A DNA stretch of 64,000 bases from Caulobacter sp. Root343 (lineage in GTDB: Bacteria > Pseudomonadota > Alphaproteobacteria > Caulobacterales > Caulobacteraceae), in assembly GCF_001425745.1 (NCBI RefSeq), contig NZ_LMDF01000007.1:124899-188898 (forward strand), read 5' to 3'. The position numbers and the translations under genes are program-made. Each line of letters starts with the position of its first letter. Within the stretch, counting starts at the first letter, position 1. Shown here in pieces: positions 24,763 through 31,898 of the stretch. The notes under the pieces are model-generated. The model searched no databases. It saw only the letters and a program-made list of their open reading frames with translations, and had not been told where the DNA came from.

Positions 24763-26328
24763 TCAATGGATGTCGGAGGCGTCGCCGGCGTCACCGAACG
24801 CCATCCAGCCGCCGTCGACGCTGAGGGTCGCGCCGGTGATGTAGCTGGCGGCGGGCGAGGCCAGGAAGGCGATGACCCGGGCGACCTCGGCCGGGTCGCC
24901 GAGGCGGCCGATCGGCGTGCGTCGGACGATCTTTTCGAGCTGGGCCCGTCCGGTCGACGTCAGCGTCAGGACGGCCGGGGTGTCGATATAGCCAGGTGCG
25001 ACGGTGTTCACGCGGATCCCGGCCGATGCCCATTCACAGGCCAGGCTCCTGGTCATCATCGTCACGGCGGCCTTGGCGGCGCAGTAGGCGTTGCGACGGG
25101 GCAAGGCGGCCAGGCCCGCGATCGAGCCGAGATTGATGATCACGCCGCCGTCGCTCATCGCGCGCGCCGCGGCCTGAGCGGCGGCCAGTGGGCCGCTGAA
25201 ATTGACGTCGTAGACGCCGGTGAAGTCCTCGGCGGTCTGGTCCAGAGTCGATTTGGAGACGTCGGCGGCTCCGGCGTTGTTGATCAGCACGTCCACGCGG
25301 CCCCAACGCGCCTTGGCCCTCGCGAAGGCGGCGTCAACGGCGGCGACGTCCGTGACGTCGGCCTGCACGACGAGGTGATCCCCGCCCAGCTCCGCGGCGA
25401 GCGTCCGGACGCCGTCCGCGTCGCGGTCGATGACCAGCAACCGGTCGCCGGCGGCCCTGAAGAGCTCGACGACGGAACGGCCGATGCCGCTGACCCCGCC
25501 GGTGACCGTGACGATGCGGGGCGATCGCGGTCCGGCCGCTGGCGCGGGGGCGGACGAGGCCGGACCGGCGCCGCCATAGACCGTGTAGCCACCGTCGACG
25601 ACGAGGGTCGCGCCGACGATGTAGCTGGCCTCATCGCTGGCCAGGAAGAAGATGCCCTCGGCCATCTCCTCGGGCTCGCCCATCCGTCCGGCCGGAATTC
25701 GGGCCAACACCGTCGATGGGCTCAGCAGGCCGCGATCGATCTGGTCCTGCACCATCTGGGTGCGCGTGTAGCCGGGCAGCACGGCATTGACGCGGACGCC
25801 CCGCGCCGCCCATTCGCAGGCCAGGGTTCGGGTCAGGGAGATCACCGCCGCCTTGCTGGCGCTGTAGCTGGTGCGCTTGGCCAGGGCCACGAGCCCCGCC
25901 CCGGAGGCGAGGTTGACGATCGCCCCGCGACCCTGGGCGGTCATGATGCGTCCGGCCTCCCGTGCGGCGAGGAAGGCGCCCGTCACGTTGATCGACTGTA
26001 GCCGCCGGATCTCGTCGGCCGTCTGGTCGAGGATCGCGATCGGTTGCGGATCGGTCACGCCGGCGTTGTTGACCAGAACATCGAGGCGGCCGAACTCGCG
26101 CAATGCACGGTCAAACCCTTCGCGAACCTGGGCTTCGGACGAAACGTCCATGGCGATGGCGACATGGCCCGCGCCCAGGCTGTCGGCCCGCTCGACCGCG
26201 CGCTCGACGTTGCGATCGGCGATCAGGACCCGGTCGCCCGCTCTCGCGAAGCGTTGCGCGGCCGCCCAGCCAATGCCGTCGGCTCCGCCCGTCACCAGAA
26301 CCACACGCGGCGTTGCCTTGGAGAGCAT
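24763..26328 (-). CDS. Tandem-fused short-chain dehydrogenase/reductase (two SDR domains)
   Basis: A 521-residue protein made of two full-length classical SDR domains joined by a Pro/Ala-rich linker (~252-269). Domain 1 has T-G-G-A-D-G-I-G (13-20), N-N-A-G (87-90) and the catalytic Ser142, Tyr155, Lys159. Domain 2 has T-G-G-V-S-G-I-G (276-283), N-N-A-G (350-353) and Ser402, Tyr415, Lys419. Both look active. Each has an Asp after the second strand, suggesting NAD(H) preference. Two successive oxidations of alcohol groups in one pathway would be a natural role. It is transcribed away from the enoyl-CoA hydratase gene with palindrome site 2 between them. Confidence 0.9.
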   Translation of the reverse strand: MLSKATPRVVLVTGGADGIGWAAAQRFARAGDRVLIADRNVERAVERADSLGAGHVAIAMDVSSEAQVREGFDRALREFGRLDVLVNNAGVTDPQPIAILDQTADEIRRLQSINVTGAFLAAREAGRIMTAQGRGAIVNLASGAGLVALAKRTSYSASKAAVISLTRTLACEWAARGVRVNAVLPGYTRTQMVQDQIDRGLLSPSTVLARIPAGRMGEPEEMAEGIFFLASDEASYIVGATLVVDGGYTVYGGAGPASSAPAPAAGPRSPRIVTVTGGVSGIGRSVVELFRAAGDRLLVIDRDADGVRTLAAELGGDHLVVQADVTDVAAVDAAFARAKARWGRVDVLINNAGAADVSKSTLDQTAEDFTGVYDVNFSGPLAAAQAAARAMSDGGVIINLGSIAGLAALPRRNAYCAAKAAVTMMTRSLACEWASAGIRVNTVAPGYIDTPAVLTLTSTGRAQLEKIVRRTPIGRLGDPAEVARVIAFLASPAASYITGATLSVDGGWMAFGDAGDASDIH

Positions 26329-26423
26329 GCTGTACCCGGCTCGATGCTGGCGCCGGCGCGGCGCACTAGAAGCCTAGCAGCGGTCGCGAGCGCAATCCGC
26401 CGCCATAATCCACCTCGCTCAAT

Positions 26424-26437
26424 ATCCCCCATGTGAT
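26424..26437. promoter_or_regulatory. Island palindrome site 2 (probable IclR operator)
   Basis: ATCCCCCATGTGAT, reverse complement ATCACATGGGGGAT, lies in the divergent gap 96 bp from the SDR-SDR start and 99 bp from the enoyl-CoA hydratase start, so it may serve both. Confidence 0.62.
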
Positions 26438-26535
26438 GTGCGGGGCGCCGGCTGGCTTGATGGCGACGGCTCGCCGGTAGCGGCTACCAATCGCGGCGAA
26501 ACGGTCCGCGACCGGTGACGGGTAGGGAGGAAATG

Positions 26536-27303
26536 ATGTCGTGTTTGAAGATTGAGGTCGAAGACTTCGTGGCGACGGTGACGCTGACCAACCCGCCCGT
26601 CAATTCCGCCAGCGTCGAGATGATGCTGGAGCTGACCTCCACCTTCGACGCGCTCAACGAAAGCGCCGATGTGCGCGCGGTGCTTTTGACCGCCGAGGGC
26701 AAGACCTTCTGCGCCGGCGCCGACCTGAAGAACCGCCCGGGTCCCGACGCGCCGGCCGGCACGGCCTATGCGCGCCAGCGCATGGCGCGCGAGATGAGCT
26801 GGTCGATGGTCGAATGCAGCAAGCCCATCGTCGTCGCCGTCAACGGCGCGGCGCTGGGCGCGGGCCTGGGCATCGTCGCCAGCTGCGACATCATCGTGGC
26901 CTCCGAGCGCGCCGTGTTCGGGCTGCCCGAAATCGATGTCGGCCTGGCCGGCGGCGCCAAGCACGCCCTGCGTTTCATCCCCCACTCGCTGGCCCGGCGC
27001 ATGGTGCTGACCGGCTGGCGCGTGCCCGCCGAGGAGCTTTATCGGCGCGGCCTCATCGAGGCGGCCCTGCCACATGAAGAGTACCTGGACTACGCCCGGA
27101 CCATCGCCAGGGAGATCGCCGGCAAGAGCCCGCTCGCCATCGCCGCGGCCAAGGACAGCCTCAACGTCATCGACAATCTGAGCCTGCGCGACGGCTATCG
27201 CTACGAGCAGGGAAATACCCTGAAGCTGTCGAAGAGCGACGACGCCAAGGAAGCGGTCAAGGCGTTCATCGAAAAGCGCCCGCCGGTGTTTCAGGGCAAG
27301 TAG
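26536..27303 (+). CDS. Enoyl-CoA hydratase/isomerase (crotonase family)
   Basis: A 255-residue crotonase. The oxyanion-hole segments are G-K-T-F-C-A-G-A-D-L and K-P-I-V-V-A-V-N-G-A-A-L-G-A-G-L-G. The region that usually holds the catalytic acids reads F-G-L-P-E-I-D-V-G-L-A-G-G, so one Glu is retained and the second position is not the usual Glu. Hydratase, isomerase or another crotonase reaction are all possible. GGGAGG (26525-26530) sits 5 bases before ATG 26536; the ATG at 26533 is slightly too close. Probable beta-oxidation step of the island's pathway. Confidence 0.9.
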   Translation: MSCLKIEVEDFVATVTLTNPPVNSASVEMMLELTSTFDALNESADVRAVLLTAEGKTFCAGADLKNRPGPDAPAGTAYARQRMAREMSWSMVECSKPIVVAVNGAALGAGLGIVASCDIIVASERAVFGLPEIDVGLAGGAKHALRFIPHSLARRMVLTGWRVPAEELYRRGLIEAALPHEEYLDYARTIAREIAGKSPLAIAAAKDSLNVIDNLSLRDGYRYEQGNTLKLSKSDDAKEAVKAFIEKRPPVFQGK

Positions 27304-27370
27304 CGCGAAGCCGCCGCGTTCGGCTTGGCCGGACGCGGCCCAATCGACCCTGGTCCCAAGGGGCGCGGCC

Positions 27371-28876
27371 TCAGGGGGGCGCGACGATCCGGCGAAGGAG
27401 CGGCGCGGCCACGCCGGCGGTGTTGCGCACACGGGTCCAGCGTTCCAAGGACGCGAGCGGATCGCAGGCGTGAGTCCGGGCCATGTAGAGCGGCCCCCCG
27501 CGCCACTTCGGAAATCCCAGCCGCGTCGTCCAAATTGCGTCGACCAGAGCCGGTGACAGGTCGGCGCGCGCTTCGAGCACATGGGCCGCGCCGTTGATGG
27601 CGGCTGTCAGGCAGCGCTCGACGATGACCTCGTCGACGATCGGGGCGCGGGCGCAGCGCTGGAAGGTGGCCGACGCCTGGAGAAGCCGATCGACCTCCGG
27701 CTCGAAGGTGAAACGGCCGTCGCTGGCGTGGCGATACCAGCCGGGCGCGTCGGGTCCGCCGGTGCGGCCCTCATCGGCCATGAGATCGAGGGTCGGCGAA
27801 TAGGTGATCCAATCCTCGCCATTGGCCAGACTGGTCTGGCGGCGGAACACGGCCTCCATGCCGTCACGATCCGAGCGCGTGAACGGGCCTTGAAGGAAGC
27901 CGAACCTCTGAAGCTCGCGGTCGATCTGGCCTGGTGTCGCGCCTTCGTCCAGCAGGTGGATGGCTTCGCGCAGCAGGGGCCATGCCAGTTCGTGGGCCAG
28001 TTCGGCGGGGAGGTTGGCGCGCGACAGCGTCGCCTGGCCGCGTTCGGCATAGGTCAGGGCTTGGGCCTCGGGCGAGGCGGCGAAGGCTTCGTCCAGCCGG
28101 TCGATCTCGACACGCGCGCGCTTTGCCGGCGTCTGCGCGGCGAATTCCAGCGCCCGCAGCAGTGTCATCGGCGCGCTCTGATGCGGCGCGTCCCGACGGA
28201 CCTTGGCGCGCAGGCCATAGATCTTGGCGGCGACGACTTCCGGCTCGGCGCTGAGGGTGAGCTTGCGCCCGCCGTTGAAGCTGAAGGCCAGCTTCTCGGC
28301 GACATGGACGAGGTCTCGGGCGGCGACCAAATCGACGAGGCCGTATTCGACAGCGGCCTTGCTGTCCCAGACCGCGTTGAAGACGCCGAGATTGGCCGCG
28401 CGCTCGACCTCGACCAGCCGCGCCAGGCGGATCAGCGTCTCGGCGGCGGGCAGATGGCCTTCGCTGCGGGCCAGGGTCGAGAAGGTGGCGTTGGGCGAAG
28501 CGACGCGCGCGGCGCAGGCCAGGGCCAGCTCCAAACCCGAGCCTGTGACGGGGCCGGAGAGGGCGGCGATGACCGGCTTGGCCGAACCGGCGACCGCCGC
28601 ATAGACCACCGAACGTGCGTCGTCGGGCGCGGTTTTGGCGGCGAGCACATCGCTGAACAGACGTCGGCCGTGCAGGACGATGGCGCAGATATCGGGATCC
28701 TCGCCGAATGCGGTGATCTTCTCGATGAAGCCTCGGGCGTGGGCCGCATCCCAGCTGCAGGGTGGTGGGCAGTCGAGTTTAAGATGCGCGACCTGGCGCA
28801 CGGGCGCCGGCGTGAGGGGGTCTAATTGTCCGATCAAGGCGCCGAGCGTCGGTCGGCGGGGCGTTCTCAGTCCCAT
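27371..28876 (-). CDS. FadB/FadJ-like fusion lacking the NAD-binding domain
   Basis: A 501-residue protein resembling the multifunctional beta-oxidation alpha subunit, but short (usual length ~700). Residues ~25-230 form a divergent crotonase domain (K-P-V-I-A-A-L-S-G-P-V-T-G-S-G-L-E-L-A-L-A). Residues ~300-495 match the helical C-terminal part of 3-hydroxyacyl-CoA dehydrogenase (G-W-Y-R-H; V-I-V-E-R-C-L; G-F-P-K-W-R-G-G-P). The Rossmann domain with G-x-G-x-x-G that normally lies between is absent, with no frameshift visible. It therefore cannot be a normal dehydrogenase. ATG 28876 follows GGAGGAAAC. It is divergent from the acyl-CoA ligase with palindrome site 3 between. Confidence 0.85.
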   Translation of the reverse strand: MGLRTPRRPTLGALIGQLDPLTPAPVRQVAHLKLDCPPPCSWDAAHARGFIEKITAFGEDPDICAIVLHGRRLFSDVLAAKTAPDDARSVVYAAVAGSAKPVIAALSGPVTGSGLELALACAARVASPNATFSTLARSEGHLPAAETLIRLARLVEVERAANLGVFNAVWDSKAAVEYGLVDLVAARDLVHVAEKLAFSFNGGRKLTLSAEPEVVAAKIYGLRAKVRRDAPHQSAPMTLLRALEFAAQTPAKRARVEIDRLDEAFAASPEAQALTYAERGQATLSRANLPAELAHELAWPLLREAIHLLDEGATPGQIDRELQRFGFLQGPFTRSDRDGMEAVFRRQTSLANGEDWITYSPTLDLMADEGRTGGPDAPGWYRHASDGRFTFEPEVDRLLQASATFQRCARAPIVDEVIVERCLTAAINGAAHVLEARADLSPALVDAIWTTRLGFPKWRGGPLYMARTHACDPLASLERWTRVRNTAGVAAPLLRRIVAPP

Positions 28877-29015
28877 GTTTCCTCCGACCGGTTGCGTTCG
28901 CAGTCCGCTTCAAGCGGTTCTCGCCGGTTCGACGCGCGCCGAAGCACGCGTCATGCACCCACAACAGCACGCCGCGCGAACCGCTGAAAGCGCTCGGCCG
29001 CGACGGCTTCCCAGT

Positions 29016-29029
29016 ATCGCGTATGTGAA
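29016..29029. promoter_or_regulatory. Island palindrome site 3 (probable IclR operator)
   Basis: ATCGCGTATGTGAA, reverse complement TTCACATACGCGAT, is one of the weaker matches. It lies 88 bp before the acyl-CoA ligase start and 139 bp from the FadB-like start. Confidence 0.5.
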
Positions 29030-29117
29030 AAGACTCCGCCGGCCAGGGCGGCTCGGCGGCGGCGGGCGATCCCCTCCTATGGTTCGAGCCAAAGCCCATC
29101 GGACAATAGGAAAAGCC

Positions 29118-30761
29118 ATGCTCGGCCTGATGCAGGATACGCCGCTGACGCTGTCCTCGCTGCTTGATCACGCAGCTCGGTTCCATGGTGAAGTCGAGAT
29201 CGTCTGCAGCGACCCCGGCGGCGTGACCCGCAGCAACTATGCGAAGGTCGCGGCCCGCGCGCGCAAGCTGGCCGCCGCGCTCCGGCGCCTCGGCCTCAAC
29301 GCGGGCGATCGCGTCGCTAGCCTGGCCTTGAACACCACCCGGCACCTGGAACTCTATTACGGGGTCACCGGGGCGGGCGGGATCCTGAACACCGTCAACC
29401 CGCGTCTCTTCCCCGAGCAGATCGCCTATATCCTGCGCCATGCCGAGAACCGCATCGTGTTCTTCGACCCGGCTTTCGGAAAGCTGCTCGAACCGCTCGC
29501 CGCCCTAGCGCCTGACGTCGAGACCTATGTCTGCCTGTCCAGCGCCCAGGACATGCCCGACCTGCGCCTGCCCAACCTCATCAGCTACGAGGACCTTGTC
29601 GCGCCCGAGGCCAGCGATGCGCCCTGGACCGCCGTGTCGGAGAACGCCGGGGCGATCCTCTGCTACACCTCGGGCACGACCGGCGATCCGAAGGGTGTCC
29701 TCTACAGCCACCGGTCCCTGGTTCTGCACGCCTTCATCGCCACGGGCGCGGACGGCATGGCCGTCTCCCGACGCGACAGCATCCTCCTGGTGACGCCGCT
29801 CTTCCACGTGAACGCCTGGGGGATTCCGTTCAGCGCCGCGATGTGCGGCGCCAAGCTGGTATTGCCCGGCGCGGCCGTCGATGGGGAAAGCCTTTTCAAC
29901 TTGATGCGCGCCGAGCGTTGCACCTTCAGCTTGGGGGTGCCGACCGTCTGGCTCGGCTTTCTCGACTACGTCGCCACGCACCGGGAGGAGCTGGATCTGT
30001 CGGGCCTGGCTCTCGAGCGCGTCCTGGTCGGCGGCTCGGCCGCGCCGCGCAGCCTGATCGAACGTTTTGACTACATGCTGGGCGTCTACGTCATTCACGC
30101 CTGGGGCATGACCGAGACCAGTCCGCTCGCGACGGTCGGAACCCCGCTGCCCGAGCACGCCTTCCTCGACCGCCAAGCCCGCTACGACGTTCAGGCGCTT
30201 CAGGGCCGCGCGATCTACGGCGTCGACCTCAGGATCGTCGACGTCGACGGCGCAGTCGCGCCGCATGACGGCGTGGCTGTCGGCGATCTCCAGGTTCGAG
30301 GTCCCTGGGTGGTGCGGAGCTACTTCAAGAGCGAGGCGCCGGCCACGACCGAGGAGGGTTGGTTCCCCACGGGCGACGTCGCCAAGATCCATCCCAACGG
30401 CTACCTGCAGCTCACCGACCGGTCCAAGGACATCATCAAGTCGGGCGGCGAGTGGATCTCCTCGGTCGATCTGGAAAACGCCGTGATCGCCCATCCCGAC
30501 GTGCGAGAGGCGGCCGTGATCGGCGTGCCCCATCCCAAGTGGCAGGAACGACCGCTGCTGATCATCGTGCCGAGGCCCGAGAGCACGCCCGACAAGGCCG
30601 AGATCCTTCAGTTCCTCGCCTCGCGCGTGGCCCGCTGGCAGGTCCCCGACGACGTGGTGATCGTCGATGCCCTGCCGCACACGGCGACCGGCAAGTTATT
30701 GAAGTCGAAGCTGCGCGAGACCTATCGCCATCATCTCGACGAACCCGCCGAGCTGACCTAG
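29118..30761 (+). CDS. AMP-forming acyl-CoA ligase (long/medium-chain type), ligase 1
   Basis: A 547-residue ANL-superfamily adenylating enzyme. The P-loop-like motif is Y-T-S-G-T-T-G-D-P-K-G (~186-196). Further motifs are G-M-T-E-T-S-P, G-W-F-P-T-G-D-V and a C-terminal catalytic Lys in T-A-T-G-K-L-L-K. It activates a carboxylic acid to its CoA thioester with ATP. The start ATG at 29118 follows AGGAAAAG; the open frame extends far upstream through palindrome site 3 without support. It may take the ring-opened product or a fatty side chain into beta-oxidation. Confidence 0.93.
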   Translation: MLGLMQDTPLTLSSLLDHAARFHGEVEIVCSDPGGVTRSNYAKVAARARKLAAALRRLGLNAGDRVASLALNTTRHLELYYGVTGAGGILNTVNPRLFPEQIAYILRHAENRIVFFDPAFGKLLEPLAALAPDVETYVCLSSAQDMPDLRLPNLISYEDLVAPEASDAPWTAVSENAGAILCYTSGTTGDPKGVLYSHRSLVLHAFIATGADGMAVSRRDSILLVTPLFHVNAWGIPFSAAMCGAKLVLPGAAVDGESLFNLMRAERCTFSLGVPTVWLGFLDYVATHREELDLSGLALERVLVGGSAAPRSLIERFDYMLGVYVIHAWGMTETSPLATVGTPLPEHAFLDRQARYDVQALQGRAIYGVDLRIVDVDGAVAPHDGVAVGDLQVRGPWVVRSYFKSEAPATTEEGWFPTGDVAKIHPNGYLQLTDRSKDIIKSGGEWISSVDLENAVIAHPDVREAAVIGVPHPKWQERPLLIIVPRPESTPDKAEILQFLASRVARWQVPDDVVIVDALPHTATGKLLKSKLRETYRHHLDEPAELT

Positions 30762-30767
30762 GCGAGC

Positions 30768-30802
30768 GCCTCAAGCCTCGGGCGTGGCATAGCGCTTGAG
30801 GC
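30768..30802. terminator. Possible bidirectional hairpin between convergent genes
   Basis: A perfect 9-bp stem (30768-30776 with 30794-30802) spans the last codons of the IclR gene and the gap to ligase 1. TTT follows on the plus strand. The loop is long (17 bases), so it is a weak terminator candidate. Confidence 0.35.
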
Positions 30803-31544
30803 TTTCGCCGTATTCCGCCACGCCCGCGTTCATGATCGCCACGATCTCGCTTTTGTGCCGGGCGATGCGGCTGTTGAGGCCGCCGACGCCGAGGGTGAGC
30901 TGGACACCGTGCGGGGTGGCCGGCAACGGCATGGCGATCGCCGCGGCGTTGGGGAAGGGGAAGGCGGCCAGCAGGCCGTAGCCCTCCCGGCGCACCCAGG
31001 CCAACTGCTCCTGCAACTGAGTGATGTCGATCCGGTCGCCGGTCCCGCCCAGATAGGCGTTGATGTGCCGGCAAAGCTTATCGACCGCCTTGACCTGCAT
31101 ATGGCTCATCAGGACCAGGCCCGCGGCCGAGTGGGGCAGGACGCGCATGCTGCCTTCGGTTAGCGCCACCTTGTACGGGTGGGTAGGCTGGATGATCCGC
31201 AAGTGCTGGATGAAGATGTCGTTCTGCGACGAGATCACCACCGTCTCGTTGGTCTGCTCGAAGATGCTGGTGACCAGACGATCGATGTCGCCAGACCCGA
31301 AGAGGTGGTGATTGACCCAGTCACCCAGCGCCGCCACCCGAGGCGTTGGAAAATAGGTGCGCGAGGCGCGGTCGTAGTTCAGGTAGCCCAGAACGACCAT
31401 GCTCTTCAGAAGCGTCGTCGTGCTCGACTGCGGGTAGCCTAGCTTCTCGAAAATGTAGGTCAGGCGCAGGGGCGTGCGCTGTTCCTGGAAGAGCTCGAGA
31501 ATCTCGAGCGTGCGAGCGGCGGATTTGATGGGATCTCGGCGCAT
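30771..31544 (-). CDS. IclR-family transcriptional regulator (probable master regulator of the island)
   Basis: A 257-residue IclR protein. The winged HTH (residues ~5-65) has S-A-A-R-T-L-E-I-L-E-L-F and S-S-T-T-T-L-L-K-S-M-V-V-L-G-Y-L. The GAF-like effector domain (~80-250) has L-P-H-S-A-A-G-L-V-L-M and a terminal N-S-R-I-A-R-H. It is the only regulator inside the 22.4-42.4 kb island. It has one of the shared palindromes 81 bp before its own start, the position expected for autoregulation. Its effector is probably a pathway substrate or intermediate. Confidence 0.92.
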   Translation of the reverse strand: MRRDPIKSAARTLEILELFQEQRTPLRLTYIFEKLGYPQSSTTTLLKSMVVLGYLNYDRASRTYFPTPRVAALGDWVNHHLFGSGDIDRLVTSIFEQTNETVVISSQNDIFIQHLRIIQPTHPYKVALTEGSMRVLPHSAAGLVLMSHMQVKAVDKLCRHINAYLGGTGDRIDITQLQEQLAWVRREGYGLLAAFPFPNAAAIAMPLPATPHGVQLTLGVGGLNSRIARHKSEIVAIMNAGVAEYGESLKRYATPEA

Positions 31545-31625
31545 CGAAAAGGTTCCAGGCGTGACGGACCAACCCTGACAGCAGTCCTGGTTAGACCGCT
31601 GCGTTCAGGGCGCGTCCAGTCATCC

Positions 31626-31639
31626 TGTACATATGTGAT
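31626..31639. promoter_or_regulatory. Island palindrome site 4 (probable IclR operator, autoregulatory)
   Basis: TGTACATATGTGAT, reverse complement ATCACATATGTACA, keeps one perfect half-site and the central ACATATGT palindrome. It lies 81 bp upstream of the IclR start. Confidence 0.55.
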
Positions 31640-31753
31640 ATTTCCGGAGGTTGTTTTCGCCCGGTGGCGAGGTCTCACTCAACACTGCATTGCGTCCGGA
31701 GGGTGCGAACAGGGTCGTGGGTGCGACAGTTCATCGCTCCCAATCAGCATTCA

Positions 31754-31773
31754 AATATCTCGTTTGCGATATT
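31754..31773. promoter_or_regulatory. Inverted repeat upstream of the TonB receptor
   Basis: AATATC (31754-31759) and GATATT (31768-31773) flank CTCGTTTGCG-type sequence; one further base pair is possible. It is AT-rich in GC-rich DNA and 126 bp before the receptor start. It is a candidate operator or promoter element, distinct from the 14-bp island palindrome. Confidence 0.35.
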
Positions 31774-31898
31774 CAGAGGTCTATTCTTCCTTCACTGGCG
31801 AGATCACGCTCGCCGCTGCTCCCTAGGCGAGACGCCGCTAGCGCGTCGCAACAATCACGGATGAGCCCGCGCCAGCGGAAGCTCATTGGGGGAAACGA

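Larger units (their letters stand above)
31545..31898. other. Divergent intergenic region between IclR and TonB receptor genes
   Basis: A 354-bp gap. It holds palindrome site 4 (31626-31639) near the IclR side and a different inverted repeat at 31754-31773 nearer the receptor. Short open frames here have no convincing start or composition. I see no -35/-10 pair I would commit to. Confidence 0.55.

Noticed and set aside
24727..26001. Open frame on the plus strand opposite the SDR-SDR gene
   Set aside because: It is a reverse-complement shadow of two repeated SDR domains; no start site and no domain.
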